Below, piece after piece: positions 44,204 to 53,769 of a stretch of 64,000 nucleotides of DNA. A program made the position numbers and the translations under genes. Each line of letters opens with the position of its first letter. Position 1 is the first letter of the stretch. Source of the DNA: Polynucleobacter kasalickyi (GTDB lineage: Bacteria > Pseudomonadota > Gammaproteobacteria > Burkholderiales > Burkholderiaceae); the NCBI RefSeq assembly GCF_900176405.1, contig NZ_FWXJ01000004.1:1-64000 (forward strand), given 5' to 3'. The notes under the pieces were generated by a model, which saw only the letters and a list, made by a program, of their open reading frames with translations, did not search any database and had not been told where the DNA came from.

Positions 44204-45601
44204 ATGAGTGCTACTGGAAAATTAATTCAAGAATTTGCTGGCAGACCAGCTTATCGGCCCTTAAAAATTGTAGGTGCTTCTGGTCAATTAGGCTATGGCA
44301 TTCCCACACCGGCCTTTCAACGAGGTCTTGATAACTGTCCTGATCTCATTGGTTGCGATATGGGCTCTATCGATATTGGTCCTTATTATTTGGGTAGTGG
44401 TCAAATGGCGACTGCGAGAGAGTCAACTAAAAGAGACTTGCGAAAAGTTCTTCTTGGAGCAAGAAAGCTCGATATCCCATTGATCATTGGATCGGCTGGA
44501 TCAGCTGGTGCTAAGCCACACTTAGATCAAACAATTGAATTAGTTCGTGAAATTGCCAAAGAAGAAGGGCTCTCTTTTCGACTAGCCATCATTCCTGGGG
44601 ATATTCCTAAATCAATCGTGGAAAGAAGTATTTTGCGCCGTGAAATTATTGGTGTTGATGGCATGCCTGATTTATCAATAGAGGAATTAACGCTCACTAC
44701 CAACTTAGTTGGTCAAATGGGCTTAACCGATTTTCAAACAGCACTTGAATTAGATGTCGACGTATTGATTGCAGGTCGTGCATGTGATACGGCTATTTTT
44801 TCAGCCTTACCCGTTTTACTTGGGTTTGATATTGGTCTTTCCATTCATATGGCAAAAATAATCGAATGTGCTTCTTTATGTTGTACGCCTGGTGGAAGGG
44901 ACTCAATTTTAGCCACATTAGATAAAGACTATTTTGAACTTGAAAGTATGGCGCCTCAGCGTAAAGCTCTACCAATATCGATAGCTGCACATAGTCTTTA
45001 TGAACAAAATGACCCTTTTACAATCATTGAGCCTGAAGGCTATGTCGATTTACATTTAGCAAAATATGAACAAATTTCAGATCGTTCCAGCAGAATTAGT
45101 GGCGCAAAGTGGGTAGAGGCAAAGAAAAAAACGATTAAGCTAGAAGGCTCCTCAAAAGTGGGTGAACGTGCTGTTTTATTATGTGGTGCTGCTGATCCGA
45201 AGTTTATTGCGAATCAGGAGATGATTCTTCATGAAGTTGAAAAAATTGTTGAGGAATTGGTTTGCGAGGATACGCCCAAAGACTATCAACTTTACCCAAG
45301 AATTTATGGAATCAATGGTGTCACCGATCGACCTCTTCAAGCATCGGTTCCAGATGAAGTCTTTTTAATGATTGAATGTATCGCTCCAACTTTGGAAAGG
45401 GCATCTGAAGTAGTTCGTACTACCAAACAATATTTACTTCATTACGGCTATCCTAATCGCCTATCAACGGGAGGAAATATTGCCTTCCCATTTACACCAC
45501 CAGAAATATCCGTTGGTACAGCCTATAAATTTAATGTTTACCATATTATTGATATTCATGGTGATGAAAATTTGTTTCAACCTACTGTCATTGAATTGTG
45601 A
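44204..45601 (+). CDS. AtuA/DUF1446-family acyl-CoA-pathway protein
   Basis: A 465-residue protein of the acyclic terpene utilisation AtuA family. It contains GCDMGSIDIGPYYLGSG, IIGSAGSAGAKPHLDQTIEL, ADVLIAGRACDTAIF-like DVLIAGRACDTAIFSALPVL and HSLYEQNDPFTIIEPEG. The biochemical role of the family is not established; members sit with acyl-CoA or 3-hydroxy-acid catabolism genes. It lies 41 bp after its DUF4387 partner. It ends 14 bp before the convergent Bug gene. Confidence 0.88.
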   Translation: MSATGKLIQEFAGRPAYRPLKIVGASGQLGYGIPTPAFQRGLDNCPDLIGCDMGSIDIGPYYLGSGQMATARESTKRDLRKVLLGARKLDIPLIIGSAGSAGAKPHLDQTIELVREIAKEEGLSFRLAIIPGDIPKSIVERSILRREIIGVDGMPDLSIEELTLTTNLVGQMGLTDFQTALELDVDVLIAGRACDTAIFSALPVLLGFDIGLSIHMAKIIECASLCCTPGGRDSILATLDKDYFELESMAPQRKALPISIAAHSLYEQNDPFTIIEPEGYVDLHLAKYEQISDRSSRISGAKWVEAKKKTIKLEGSSKVGERAVLLCGAADPKFIANQEMILHEVEKIVEELVCEDTPKDYQLYPRIYGINGVTDRPLQASVPDEVFLMIECIAPTLERASEVVRTTKQYLLHYGYPNRLSTGGNIAFPFTPPEISVGTAYKFNVYHIIDIHGDENLFQPTVIEL

Positions 45602-45615
45602 CAGCAATAGGATGT

Positions 45616-46584
45616 TTATTCTGCCTTAATGCTGTTTTCTTTGATCAGCTTGGTATACATCGCCAGTTCCGATTTAATTTGTGCTGAGAACTCCTCGGGA
45701 GTATTGCCGATGAGTTCGTTACCCCCGTCATTTACTAATCGCTTAATGACCTCAGGATTTTTTATAACTTTAGCGATTTCCGTTTGTAATTTTTGGATAA
45801 TCAATGGGTCTGTTTTTGCTGGAGCAAACATTCCCTGGAATTGACTAATGTCATAGTCCTTAAAACCCAACTCAGCTAAGGTTGGTACATTAGGCAGATT
45901 GGTTGCTCTTTTGGCACTAGTAACTGCAAAGACCCTCATTTTGTTGCTTTTGATCATAGGTAGGGCTGTCACAACAGCTTCAAATGTAAACGATAATTGA
46001 CCACCCAAAAAGTCAGTCCATATAGCAGCACCCCCTTTATAGGGTACATGAATTAGTTTTGTGCCGGAGACTTGTTCTAACCGAACGCCTGCTAAATGAC
46101 CACCTCCTCCAATCCCTGTCGAGCCATAACTAATGGTTTCTGGAGCATTTTTCGCAACATTGATGAGATCTTTCATATCCTTAATAGGTGATTCTTGTCG
46201 AACAGCAACGGCATATTGAAATACGGTTAGGTTACTCACTGGTGCTAGATCTTTAACTGGGTCATAGGTCATTTGTGGATAAAGTGCCGGCGCTATGACG
46301 ATTGGTCCGCTAGCCGCAACAACTAGGGTATAGCCATCGGGTGGAGCTTTAGCCACCATAGCAGTTCCGATCATGCCATTAGCACCAGGGTAGTTTTCTA
46401 CCACAATCGATTGACCAAGATTTTCTGAGAGTTTTTGACAAATGACGCGAGCGGTTATGTCCGCAGCCCCACCAGCAACATAAGGAACAATTACTTTGAT
46501 CGTACGATTAGGGTAATTGGACTGCGCAAAAAGATTGAATGATAAATTACTAAGTAGTAATAATAAGATGAATTTATAAATCAT
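45616..46584 (-). CDS. Bug/TctC-family periplasmic solute-binding receptor
   Basis: A 322-residue receptor with a signal peptide cleaved near LFAQSNYPNRT. It has VPYVAGGAADITARVI, VENYPGANGMIGTAMV, PDGYTLV and IHVPYKGGAAIWTDFLGG. ATG at 46584 is preferred because GGAGAC then has a normal spacing; an ATG one codon earlier is nearly touching it. Convergent with AtuA and divergent from the cyclase gene, so it may belong to the cyclase regulon. Confidence 0.92.
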   Translation of the reverse strand: MIYKFILLLLLSNLSFNLFAQSNYPNRTIKVIVPYVAGGAADITARVICQKLSENLGQSIVVENYPGANGMIGTAMVAKAPPDGYTLVVAASGPIVIAPALYPQMTYDPVKDLAPVSNLTVFQYAVAVRQESPIKDMKDLINVAKNAPETISYGSTGIGGGGHLAGVRLEQVSGTKLIHVPYKGGAAIWTDFLGGQLSFTFEAVVTALPMIKSNKMRVFAVTSAKRATNLPNVPTLAELGFKDYDISQFQGMFAPAKTDPLIIQKLQTEIAKVIKNPEVIKRLVNDGGNELIGNTPEEFSAQIKSELAMYTKLIKENSIKAE

Positions 46585-46657
46585 CATGTCTCCAATGTAA
46601 TAATAATTACTTCAATATTAAACGCTAAACTTCAACAAATCAAATGAGGAATGAATC

Positions 46658-47680
46658 GTGAACCAACGCTGGAAGGTGAGGCCCGAAGGGTCAAATTGGG
46701 GAGACTTTGGAGAAGATGATCCCTATGGGCGCATTAATTTAGTTACCCCTGAGAAACGTCTTGCAGCAATCAAGGAAGTGATAACTGGGATCACTTTTTG
46801 CCTAAGTCTGCCTTTAGATCGGCCTGGTGGAATGGTTTTAAATGATCATCGCAAGGCTCCAGAATTTCATCAGGTTTTTAGACACGGCCATAAAGTATTT
46901 AACTTAGAAATGGAAAAGTTTGATCAACGCATCGTCGATGTAAGTTCAGATGAGGCGGTCATGCTATATAGTCAATATTCAACACAATGGGACGCTCTTG
47001 CTCACAAAGGTTCTCAGTTCGATGTGGATGGTAATGGCATAAAGAAGAAAGTTTTTTATAACGGTTGGCAAATCGTTGATGACAATAACCAAGGAACACA
47101 AGGAGAACTCGGGGCTTATCATCTCTCTATTGCGAATTTGGCTGAGAAAACAGTGCAGGGTAGAGGAGTGATGATTGATTTTCAAAAGCACTTTGGTTAC
47201 GAAAGAGTTTTTGTAAACTTTGCAATGCTTCAAGATATCTTTAAAAAGGATAATATCGTTGTTGAGGAAGGTGATATTGTTTGTTTAAATACGGGGTTGG
47301 GTGAGTTAATCATGAATAGTCCAGCTAGTGGTCCAGATCCCTCCATTAAAACAGCTTGTGCCGTTTTGGATGGTGCTGATCCGCAAATTTTGCAGTGGAT
47401 TACTGATAGTGGTCTAGTGGCAATTGCCTCTGATAATCTTGCCATAGAGTCTTCATCCACTCTTGGTATTCGTCACCATATTGGCGATTGTGGTTCGATG
47501 TTGCCAATTCATGAGCACTGTTTATTTAAATTGGGGATTCATTTAGGAGAACTATGGTACCTAACAGAGTTAGCCAATTATTTAAAGGAACATCAACGCT
47601 CTAGGTTTTTATTAACAGCTCCACCGCTTCGTCTGCCAGGTGCTGCCGGTTCCCCCGTCACCCCAATTGCGACAGTTTAA
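46658..47680 (+). CDS. Cyclase-family metal hydrolase (kynurenine formamidase-like)
   Basis: A 340-residue protein. The metal-binding core is YSTQWDALAHKGSQFD, a variant of the HxGTHxDxPxH motif of the cyclase/arylformamidase family. Later blocks are VVEEGDIVCLNTGLGE and IGDCGSMLPIHEHCLFKLGIHLGE. The start is GTG at 46658, with GAGGA seven bases upstream; the nearby ATG is out of frame. It likely hydrolyses an amide or lactone in a ring-cleavage route. Convergent with the amidohydrolase operon. Confidence 0.87.
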   Translation: MNQRWKVRPEGSNWGDFGEDDPYGRINLVTPEKRLAAIKEVITGITFCLSLPLDRPGGMVLNDHRKAPEFHQVFRHGHKVFNLEMEKFDQRIVDVSSDEAVMLYSQYSTQWDALAHKGSQFDVDGNGIKKKVFYNGWQIVDDNNQGTQGELGAYHLSIANLAEKTVQGRGVMIDFQKHFGYERVFVNFAMLQDIFKKDNIVVEEGDIVCLNTGLGELIMNSPASGPDPSIKTACAVLDGADPQILQWITDSGLVAIASDNLAIESSSTLGIRHHIGDCGSMLPIHEHCLFKLGIHLGELWYLTELANYLKEHQRSRFLLTAPPLRLPGAAGSPVTPIATV

Positions 47681-47692
47681 GTGACGGATGGT

Positions 47693-48574
47693 TTAAACAG
47701 GATTACTGAATTGGTAAAGTTGAGCTGGATTCTTGACTAGAATTTTTTGCATCAAGGTTTCGCTTTCAGTCCAATCGATCAGTAAGTTGGCAAGATGACC
47801 ATCATTGGCTAGCATGTTTTTTGCGCTAACATGTGGCCAATCGGTGCCCCACACAAGTCGATCAGGCATGATTTTCATCATCTGTTGTGCAATTAGAGCG
47901 ACATCGCGATGTAAGGGGAAGTCAGCTGATGAGAAATAGTTTGCTGATAACTTAGCCCACACATGATCATATGAAAATAATCGCATTAAAGCATGATAGC
48001 CTTCTGAATCTTTACCAAGAGAAGCATCTACACAACCATAATGATCAATCACTATTGGTATCGGTAGTCTAACTAATTCGTCAATAATTTCTGGTTGATT
48101 ACGCACATTCACAAAAAACTGTAGATGCCAATTCATTTCCTTCAATCTTGGCGCAAGTACTCTAGCATCTTCCAGAGTTAATCCTGATGTTGCAGAGGCC
48201 GTGTTGACGCGTATGCCACGAAAGCCTAAATCATGAAGTCTGAATAATTCTTGATCGGAAATGGCAGAATTCACAACAGCAACTGCTCTTAACTCAAATA
48301 ATCTGGATTGAAGCGCTTCTTCAATCAACAGATTATTCGTACCATAAACACTTGGTTGTACTAAAACTGCGCGCTCACAACCAATTTTTTTTAACATCTT
48401 AATGTAGTCTTCTAGAGGATTAAGATGTGGAATAAAGTGGGTCTCCGCCTTCATTGGATATTGATGAAGTGGCCCAAAAATATGGGCGTGGCTATCACAT
48501 GATAACTTTGGGAATTGTTTTTTAGGTTCCCAAGTATCTGCTATTGGCGGCGCTACATTTGGTTCTAATGCCAT
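47693..48574 (-). CDS. Amidohydrolase-family protein (LigI/2-pyrone-4,6-dicarboxylate lactonase-like)
   Basis: A 293-residue TIM-barrel hydrolase. The metal site opens with LSCDSHAHIFGP, followed by GIRVNTASATSG, IPIVIDHYGCVD and RLVWGTDWPHV, the arrangement of the LigI lactonase group. A lactone from aromatic ring cleavage is a likely substrate, inferred. Starts 4 bp after the PEP-mutase-family gene, so the two form an operon. Confidence 0.87.
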   Translation of the reverse strand: MALEPNVAPPIADTWEPKKQFPKLSCDSHAHIFGPLHQYPMKAETHFIPHLNPLEDYIKMLKKIGCERAVLVQPSVYGTNNLLIEEALQSRLFELRAVAVVNSAISDQELFRLHDLGFRGIRVNTASATSGLTLEDARVLAPRLKEMNWHLQFFVNVRNQPEIIDELVRLPIPIVIDHYGCVDASLGKDSEGYHALMRLFSYDHVWAKLSANYFSSADFPLHRDVALIAQQMMKIMPDRLVWGTDWPHVSAKNMLANDGHLANLLIDWTESETLMQKILVKNPAQLYQFSNPV

Positions 48575-48578
48575 GACT

Positions 48579-49472
48579 TTAACTTGCTTGTCTTTTTTCT
48601 ACAGTATTTGCTTCAATTTCGTAAAATTCTGTCAGGCTGATGATGTCTTCCACATCCTGACGCGCCGTCACAAATTCAGCATTCGATAAACCTGTATATT
48701 GTCCAGTCTCACGTAGCTCACTTAACATTTGCTTCATAAAGTGAAATGCACTACACAACACTACTTGGGCTTCAATACAAGCAACATATCCCATTTCAAT
48801 GAGTTCTTGACGACTAAACAAAGGTCTACCATCTCGATTGCCACGACTTTGTACATAAATCAGCGGGATTTTGCAGCGTTTGGGTGCTTGAACTGCATCA
48901 TCTAAATTTCGAGGAAATAACAAACCCAAATCTGCCCCTACATCAGCTGCTGCGTTAATTCGAAAAACTGCTTCGTCTAAGCCCGCTGAGCGACAAGTAT
49001 CTGTCCTTGCAATAATTACAAAATTTGGATCTAACCGATCTCTTTCTTTACAAGCGTAAGAAATTTTTTCGATATATTCTTCTCTAGAAATTCCATGAAC
49101 AACGTACTTGTGATAATGTGCGCGCTTTGGAAATACTTGGTCTTCTATGTGGATACCAGCTACCCCGGCACGAATAAATTCACTAACGGTTCGCATGGTA
49201 TGAAGTGAATCACCCCAGCCTGCCCCAGCGTCTGCGATGAGCGGAATATTGACTTTGCCAGTAATGTCTTGAGCCATTTTGACTTGTTCGGTCATTGTCA
49301 TTAAAGGCTCAGTAATTGCTGACGCAGCTCCAGAGACATAGCCTCCAATAAATACTGCTTCGAATCCAAGTGACTCAACTAGTCTTCCTTGTAATGGATC
49401 TGAAACAGAGGGTAAGTGTAGAAAGGTTTTCTTTTCAAGCAGCTTACGCAATTGCAAAGTTGTATTTGACAT
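48579..49472 (-). CDS. Isocitrate lyase/PEP mutase-superfamily protein
   Basis: A 297-residue TIM-barrel protein. It has GGYVSGAASAITEP, VNIPLIADAGAGWGD, GIHIEDQVFPKRAHYHK and VIIARTDTCRSAGLDEA. Relatives include methylisocitrate lyase, oxaloacetate decarboxylase and dimethylmalate lyase. Two departures are seen. The KKCGH loop of true lyases is PKRAHYH, without Cys, and the Asp-x-Asp metal pair is Asp-Ala-Gly. The reaction is therefore uncertain. First gene of the operon with the LigI-like hydrolase. Confidence 0.85.
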   Translation of the reverse strand: MSNTTLQLRKLLEKKTFLHLPSVSDPLQGRLVESLGFEAVFIGGYVSGAASAITEPLMTMTEQVKMAQDITGKVNIPLIADAGAGWGDSLHTMRTVSEFIRAGVAGIHIEDQVFPKRAHYHKYVVHGISREEYIEKISYACKERDRLDPNFVIIARTDTCRSAGLDEAVFRINAAADVGADLGLLFPRNLDDAVQAPKRCKIPLIYVQSRGNRDGRPLFSRQELIEMGYVACIEAQVVLCSAFHFMKQMLSELRETGQYTGLSNAEFVTARQDVEDIISLTEFYEIEANTVEKRQAS

Positions 49473-49537
49473 AGTGTGTATTTTGAATATTAATTATTTT
49501 TTAAATAAAGCCTTAAGAACTTAGTCTTTATGAAAAG

Positions 49538-49951
49538 TTATTTAATCGGCGAAAATTCAGTTGGTTCCATAAATACGGACTGTGTCTTAACGACAATCGG
49601 GCCATTTGCCATCGAGGCTTCTCGTGCAGCCATCCACTCGGGGTCTTTTTGAAAAGCTTCCCAATTTTTTTTCGCCTGTTCGCGACTTGCATGCGAAACG
49701 ATATAAATTAAGGTATTAGGTTGATCGGTTGGTATCCAATAACCGATATTAGTGATACCGTGTCTTTCAAAAAAACGTGTAGTATGATTTTTAAAGCGTG
49801 CAACTACATCGCCCAATCTATTTTCGTGACTAGTGTAGGTTCTAAGTTCAAAGACGCGTTGTTGGTTGCTGGTTTGTGCAAATACGCTTGTAGAAGTCAG
49901 TGCAGAAATGCACAGACTAATGCTAAGTAATACCTTTAAAAGTGATTTCAT
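49538..49951 (-). CDS. NIPSNAP-family protein with signal peptide
   Basis: A 137-residue protein. A cleavable signal (about 1-25, LTSTSVFAQTS) is followed by a single ferredoxin-like NIPSNAP domain: VFELRTYTSHENRLGDVVAR, FFERHGITNIGYWIP and REQAKKNWEAFQKDPEW. The domain's function is unknown, and export to the periplasm is unusual but seen in relatives. It stands upstream of the PEP-mutase-family gene on the same strand, 65 bp away, so co-transcription is possible. Confidence 0.85.
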   Translation of the reverse strand: MKSLLKVLLSISLCISALTSTSVFAQTSNQQRVFELRTYTSHENRLGDVVARFKNHTTRFFERHGITNIGYWIPTDQPNTLIYIVSHASREQAKKNWEAFQKDPEWMAAREASMANGPIVVKTQSVFMEPTEFSPIK

Positions 49952-50020
49952 AATCTGTTGTCTCCAGAAAAATTGTTTTATTTATTTTTACAACTCAATC
50001 CATTCTAACGAAAAATTAAC

Positions 50021-50440
50021 ATGATGGGCATTTATCGAGCATTCAAAGAGTACGTTAATAAAATAATTCGATTTAGTAAATTTAAGGTGTATGTCTTATG
50101 GTTCGCCTTAAAAAGCCCGCATACCCCTAAATTTATTAAATTTTTTGGATTTATCGTTCTTGTTTATGTATTAAGTCCAATTGATTTAATTCCTGACTTT
50201 ATCCCGATACTTGGATATTTGGATGAATTAGTTTTAGTGACCATGATGGTAAGTCTTTGCCTCTATTTTATTCCTGTGGATGTAATGGATGAATCCATTG
50301 GGATGGCTAAAGATCTCATTCAAAAACAACAGCGTTTACCGAAACAGACTTTAGGCATCTTCCTCATTTTAATGATTTGGGTTGGGGTTATTTGGTATAT
50401 CGCCAGCCAAACGAATGCTCTAGAATATTTCAATAAATAA
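50021..50440 (+). CDS. YkvA-family (DUF1232) membrane protein
   Basis: A 139-residue inner-membrane protein. The DUF1232 core is VYVLSPIDLIPDFIPILGYLDELVLV (in parts), with hydrophobic segments at about residues 43-58, 65-90 and 118-135. Function unknown; relatives are small and widely distributed. It ends 18 bp before the TonB-receptor start and may be co-transcribed with it. Confidence 0.85.
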   Translation: MMGIYRAFKEYVNKIIRFSKFKVYVLWFALKSPHTPKFIKFFGFIVLVYVLSPIDLIPDFIPILGYLDELVLVTMMVSLCLYFIPVDVMDESIGMAKDLIQKQQRLPKQTLGIFLILMIWVGVIWYIASQTNALEYFNK

Positions 50441-50458
50441 AAATTGATGGAGGCTCGT

Positions 50459-52798
50459 TTGATACAACCTAAAAATGATGGTGATGATTTTTCTTTGCCT
50501 GAATTAAGGCTTAAGCCAATTTTTTTGCTGTTATCGATGTTGCCAATCTTGGCTCAAGCACAATCTCTTTCTAATCCCCAATTCGTGCCTCAGCAAAGCT
50601 TGCCTCAGATTGATATTATTGCGACTACCCCAATGGGTAGTTCAGGCATTCCCCTAGATCGATTTGCAGGCAATGCCCAAATTATTGGGAACAAAGATAT
50701 TTCCATAGACTCTATTAGTGTTGCGGAGACTTTAAATGATCAAGGAAATTCCATCTTTATCAACGATACCCAAGGTAACCCTTTTCATGTGGACTTAAAC
50801 TATCGTGGTTTTACCGCCGCTCCGACTCTAGGGACTCCGCAAGGACTATCTGTATTTTTAGATGGCATCCGTATGAATGAACCCTTTGGTGATGTCATGG
50901 CTTGGGATTTAATCCCACATATCGCCATCGCCAACTTATCTTTAATTCCAGGGTCAAATCCCGTATACGGTATTAATACCTTGGGTGGTGCAATTGCATT
51001 AGAGACCAAATCAGGTTTTAGTTATACACAAAATGAAGCCAAGGTATCAACGGGTTCTTATGGACGTGCCTCATTGGATGCGCAAACAGGGGGTAATAGT
51101 GATGGCAATGCCTATTATTTAGGCTTCACGAGCTTCAATGAAGATGGTTGGGCCATGAATACACGTAGTCAGATTAGACAAGCTTTTACCAAGTTTAGTC
51201 ATCGCAGTGAAGATGTTGGATTAGATGTCTCGATGATGTATTCGGATAACAATCTACGAGGAAATCAAACAGTCCCCTTATCAAATCAAAATCAAGCTGA
51301 ATTAGGTTACAGTCATCCGGACTATATGAGTAGTCAAAACTTGATGTTGAATGTAAAAGGAACTTTTAATGTAGATACTTTTAACAATGTTGAAGCCTCT
51401 GTTTATTATCGAAAAATTAATCGAAGCATGTTCAATAGTAATATTTTTGCCTGGCTAAAAGATCCAGCAACCAACAATACTGAAAATTGTTATCTGACGG
51501 TAGACTGTCCCGCATCTAATATCTTAACTAGTGTTTCTCAAAATATTGTAGGTATGAACTTTGAGTGGTCGAATAATCAGCCCATCGGGGAGTTGAATCA
51601 AGTGTTTACGATTGGCGGAAACTTGGAGTATGGCAATACTGCGATGTCCAATTTAGGTCAAAATTCATTTATTAACACTCAAAATAATAACGAGTCAATT
51701 GGCCTTGGGCCTCAACTTGCCCAAGCACAAATTGATTCAAAGAATCAACGTTTTGGCATGTACCTAGCAGACATTATTAGTCTGAACGATTCGCTGAACC
51801 TGAATGTATCGGCAAGATATGATTATGCAAAAATTAGTTTAAGTGGCGCTTCCTGTACAGATGTCAATTTATGTAATAACTTAGAATTGATTCCTGGCGT
51901 AAACAATGGCGTGAGTGATGTTTCAGGCACGCATACCTACCAAAGAATTAATCCGGCGGTTGGTTTGAATTACCAAGTGAATCCAGCGCTTACAACTTTT
52001 ATCAGTTACTCCGAGGGCTTTAGAACCCCATCGGCCATTGAGCTTGCTTGCGCAGATAGTTTGAATCCTTGTAGTGGGATTCCCAATTCATTTGCTAGCG
52101 ATCCAGAATTAAAGGCAGTAGTTTCTAGAACAATAGAAATTGGCTTTAGAGGCAAAGTTTCTGATGCTTTGTCCTGGCGTGCTGCAGTTTTTAATAGCGA
52201 CCTAACCGATGACATCATTTTTAATCAAACCAATGCGAATCAAGGATATTTTGCCAACGTAGGCAGTACCCGTCGAAGTGGGTTAGAAATAGGTTTTAAT
52301 GGTAATCAACAAAAGTGGGATTATGCGGTAACCGGGAGTTATGTCGATGCAACTTTTCAAAGCCCTTTTAATCCAGCGAACGCCAATAATAGTAGTTGTA
52401 TTGCGCAAGGCGGTTGCAGTGCTGTGAATGTTCAGCCAGGAGCGCATATCCCTAATATTCCGGCACTGATGTTCAAGGCAAAACTTTCCTATCAATTCGC
52501 CCCTTCTACTAAATTGAGTACACAGATTCTTGCGCAGGGCCCTTCTTATGCAAGAGGCGATGAAACGAATACAGATATCAATGGACAGGTACCAGGCTAT
52601 ATGGTTGCGAAGTTATCAGCAACGCATCAATTAGATAAACATTTGATGTTGTTTGGTAGTGTCAATAATTTATTAGATCATCGGTATTCTAATTTTGGAA
52701 ATTTAGCGACCAATAATATTGGTAGTGGCAATGCAGAGCAATTTCGTAGTTTTTCATCTGGTCGGAGTATCGTACTAGGTATTAATGGAAAATTTTAA
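50459..52798 (+). CDS. TonB-dependent outer-membrane receptor
   Basis: A receptor of about 780 residues. An N-terminal signal (LLLSMLPILAQAQS) precedes the plug domain (VAETLNDQGNSIFINDTQGN, GLSVFLDGIRMNEPFGDVMA, GINTLGGAIALETKSG), and a 22-strand-type barrel ends in the outer-membrane signature IVLGINGKF. TTG at 50459 is preferred because GGAGG (50449-50453) precedes it by five bases; ATG at 50447 is the alternative and would put that site inside the gene. Position before PQQ dehydrogenase genes suggests uptake of a metal complex, perhaps a lanthanide, as inference. Confidence 0.9.
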   Translation: MIQPKNDGDDFSLPELRLKPIFLLLSMLPILAQAQSLSNPQFVPQQSLPQIDIIATTPMGSSGIPLDRFAGNAQIIGNKDISIDSISVAETLNDQGNSIFINDTQGNPFHVDLNYRGFTAAPTLGTPQGLSVFLDGIRMNEPFGDVMAWDLIPHIAIANLSLIPGSNPVYGINTLGGAIALETKSGFSYTQNEAKVSTGSYGRASLDAQTGGNSDGNAYYLGFTSFNEDGWAMNTRSQIRQAFTKFSHRSEDVGLDVSMMYSDNNLRGNQTVPLSNQNQAELGYSHPDYMSSQNLMLNVKGTFNVDTFNNVEASVYYRKINRSMFNSNIFAWLKDPATNNTENCYLTVDCPASNILTSVSQNIVGMNFEWSNNQPIGELNQVFTIGGNLEYGNTAMSNLGQNSFINTQNNNESIGLGPQLAQAQIDSKNQRFGMYLADIISLNDSLNLNVSARYDYAKISLSGASCTDVNLCNNLELIPGVNNGVSDVSGTHTYQRINPAVGLNYQVNPALTTFISYSEGFRTPSAIELACADSLNPCSGIPNSFASDPELKAVVSRTIEIGFRGKVSDALSWRAAVFNSDLTDDIIFNQTNANQGYFANVGSTRRSGLEIGFNGNQQKWDYAVTGSYVDATFQSPFNPANANNSSCIAQGGCSAVNVQPGAHIPNIPALMFKAKLSYQFAPSTKLSTQILAQGPSYARGDETNTDINGQVPGYMVAKLSATHQLDKHLMLFGSVNNLLDHRYSNFGNLATNNIGSGNAEQFRSFSSGRSIVLGINGKF

Positions 52799-52819
52799 AA
52801 CCCTTACTTGGAAGTTCCC

Positions 52820-53767
52820 GTGAAAAAAAATATCCTTATTACAACACTACTTTTTTCAAGTTGCGTTTCACTTTTCTCCCAAGCTGCACCACTCGCCTTT
52901 GTTTCCAATGAAGGCTCTGGTAACGTAAGCGTTATCGATTTAACCACTAATTTGGTCGTCAACACCATTGATCTCTCTGGTAAGCCGAGAGGTATTTATG
53001 CATCGCCAACGAGTCCATTTGTTTACGTAACTGAGTTTACGAAAGAACAGTTATTGCGTGTAGACGTGCCAAGCCAAAAAATTGTTCAGAAAGCAGCGCT
53101 CGGTAAATCTCCCGAAGCGATTTATGTCTCGAATGACGAAAAATGGATTACGGTTGCCAATGAAGATAGTAATAGTGTTTCTTTAATCGATGCCAAAACT
53201 CTTAAAACAGTAATTGAAATTCCTGTGGAAGGTAAAAATCCTGAACATGCGGTGATGTCTCCGAACAACCAATGGATCTATGTTTCGGCAGAAGATGCTG
53301 ATAAGGTCGATGTGATTGATGTCGCTACTAGCAAGCAAGTTGCTCAAATTCAAGTAGGTAAAAGGCCTAGAGGAATAGGCTTTACTCCTAATGGAAAAAC
53401 AGCAATCGTTGCTTGTGAAATCGAAAGCAAAACTTATCTAATTGATGTGGCGACTAAGTCTGTAAAAGGTGTCGTCGATACAGGACTTCGTAGTAATGGT
53501 GTGATGGTTCACCCCAATGGTCAAGTTGTCTATATCTCTAATGGTGGCGATGGCACTGTGGCGGTAGTCGATATAGAAAAACAAGTAGTGTTAAAAACAA
53601 TCACTGTTGGTAAAAGACCGTGGAATATGGCGATGACACCAGACCAGAAAAAACTTCTCGTGGCGAATGGACGAAGCAACTCGGTATCTGTGATTGATTT
53701 GGAGTTGAATCAGGTTGTCAATGAAATTGCTGTTGGAAACTTGCCTTGGGGAGTTGCGATTAAATAA
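52820..53767 (+). CDS. YVTN-type beta-propeller periplasmic protein
   Basis: A 315-residue protein. The signal peptide (LITTLLFSSCVSLFSQAAP) is followed by seven repeats of the form GxxPxxxxxSPxxxxVYVxxxxxxxVxVID, for example SNEGSGNVSVIDLTTNLVV and GKRPRGIGFTPNGKTAIVAC. Similar propellers accompany PQQ-dependent catabolism genes. GTG at 52820 is the start, with GGAAG five bases before it. It begins 21 bp after the TonB receptor gene, so uptake and propeller genes are probably co-transcribed. Confidence 0.87.
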   Translation: MKKNILITTLLFSSCVSLFSQAAPLAFVSNEGSGNVSVIDLTTNLVVNTIDLSGKPRGIYASPTSPFVYVTEFTKEQLLRVDVPSQKIVQKAALGKSPEAIYVSNDEKWITVANEDSNSVSLIDAKTLKTVIEIPVEGKNPEHAVMSPNNQWIYVSAEDADKVDVIDVATSKQVAQIQVGKRPRGIGFTPNGKTAIVACEIESKTYLIDVATKSVKGVVDTGLRSNGVMVHPNGQVVYISNGGDGTVAVVDIEKQVVLKTITVGKRPWNMAMTPDQKKLLVANGRSNSVSVIDLELNQVVNEIAVGNLPWGVAIK

Positions 53768-53769
53768 TC

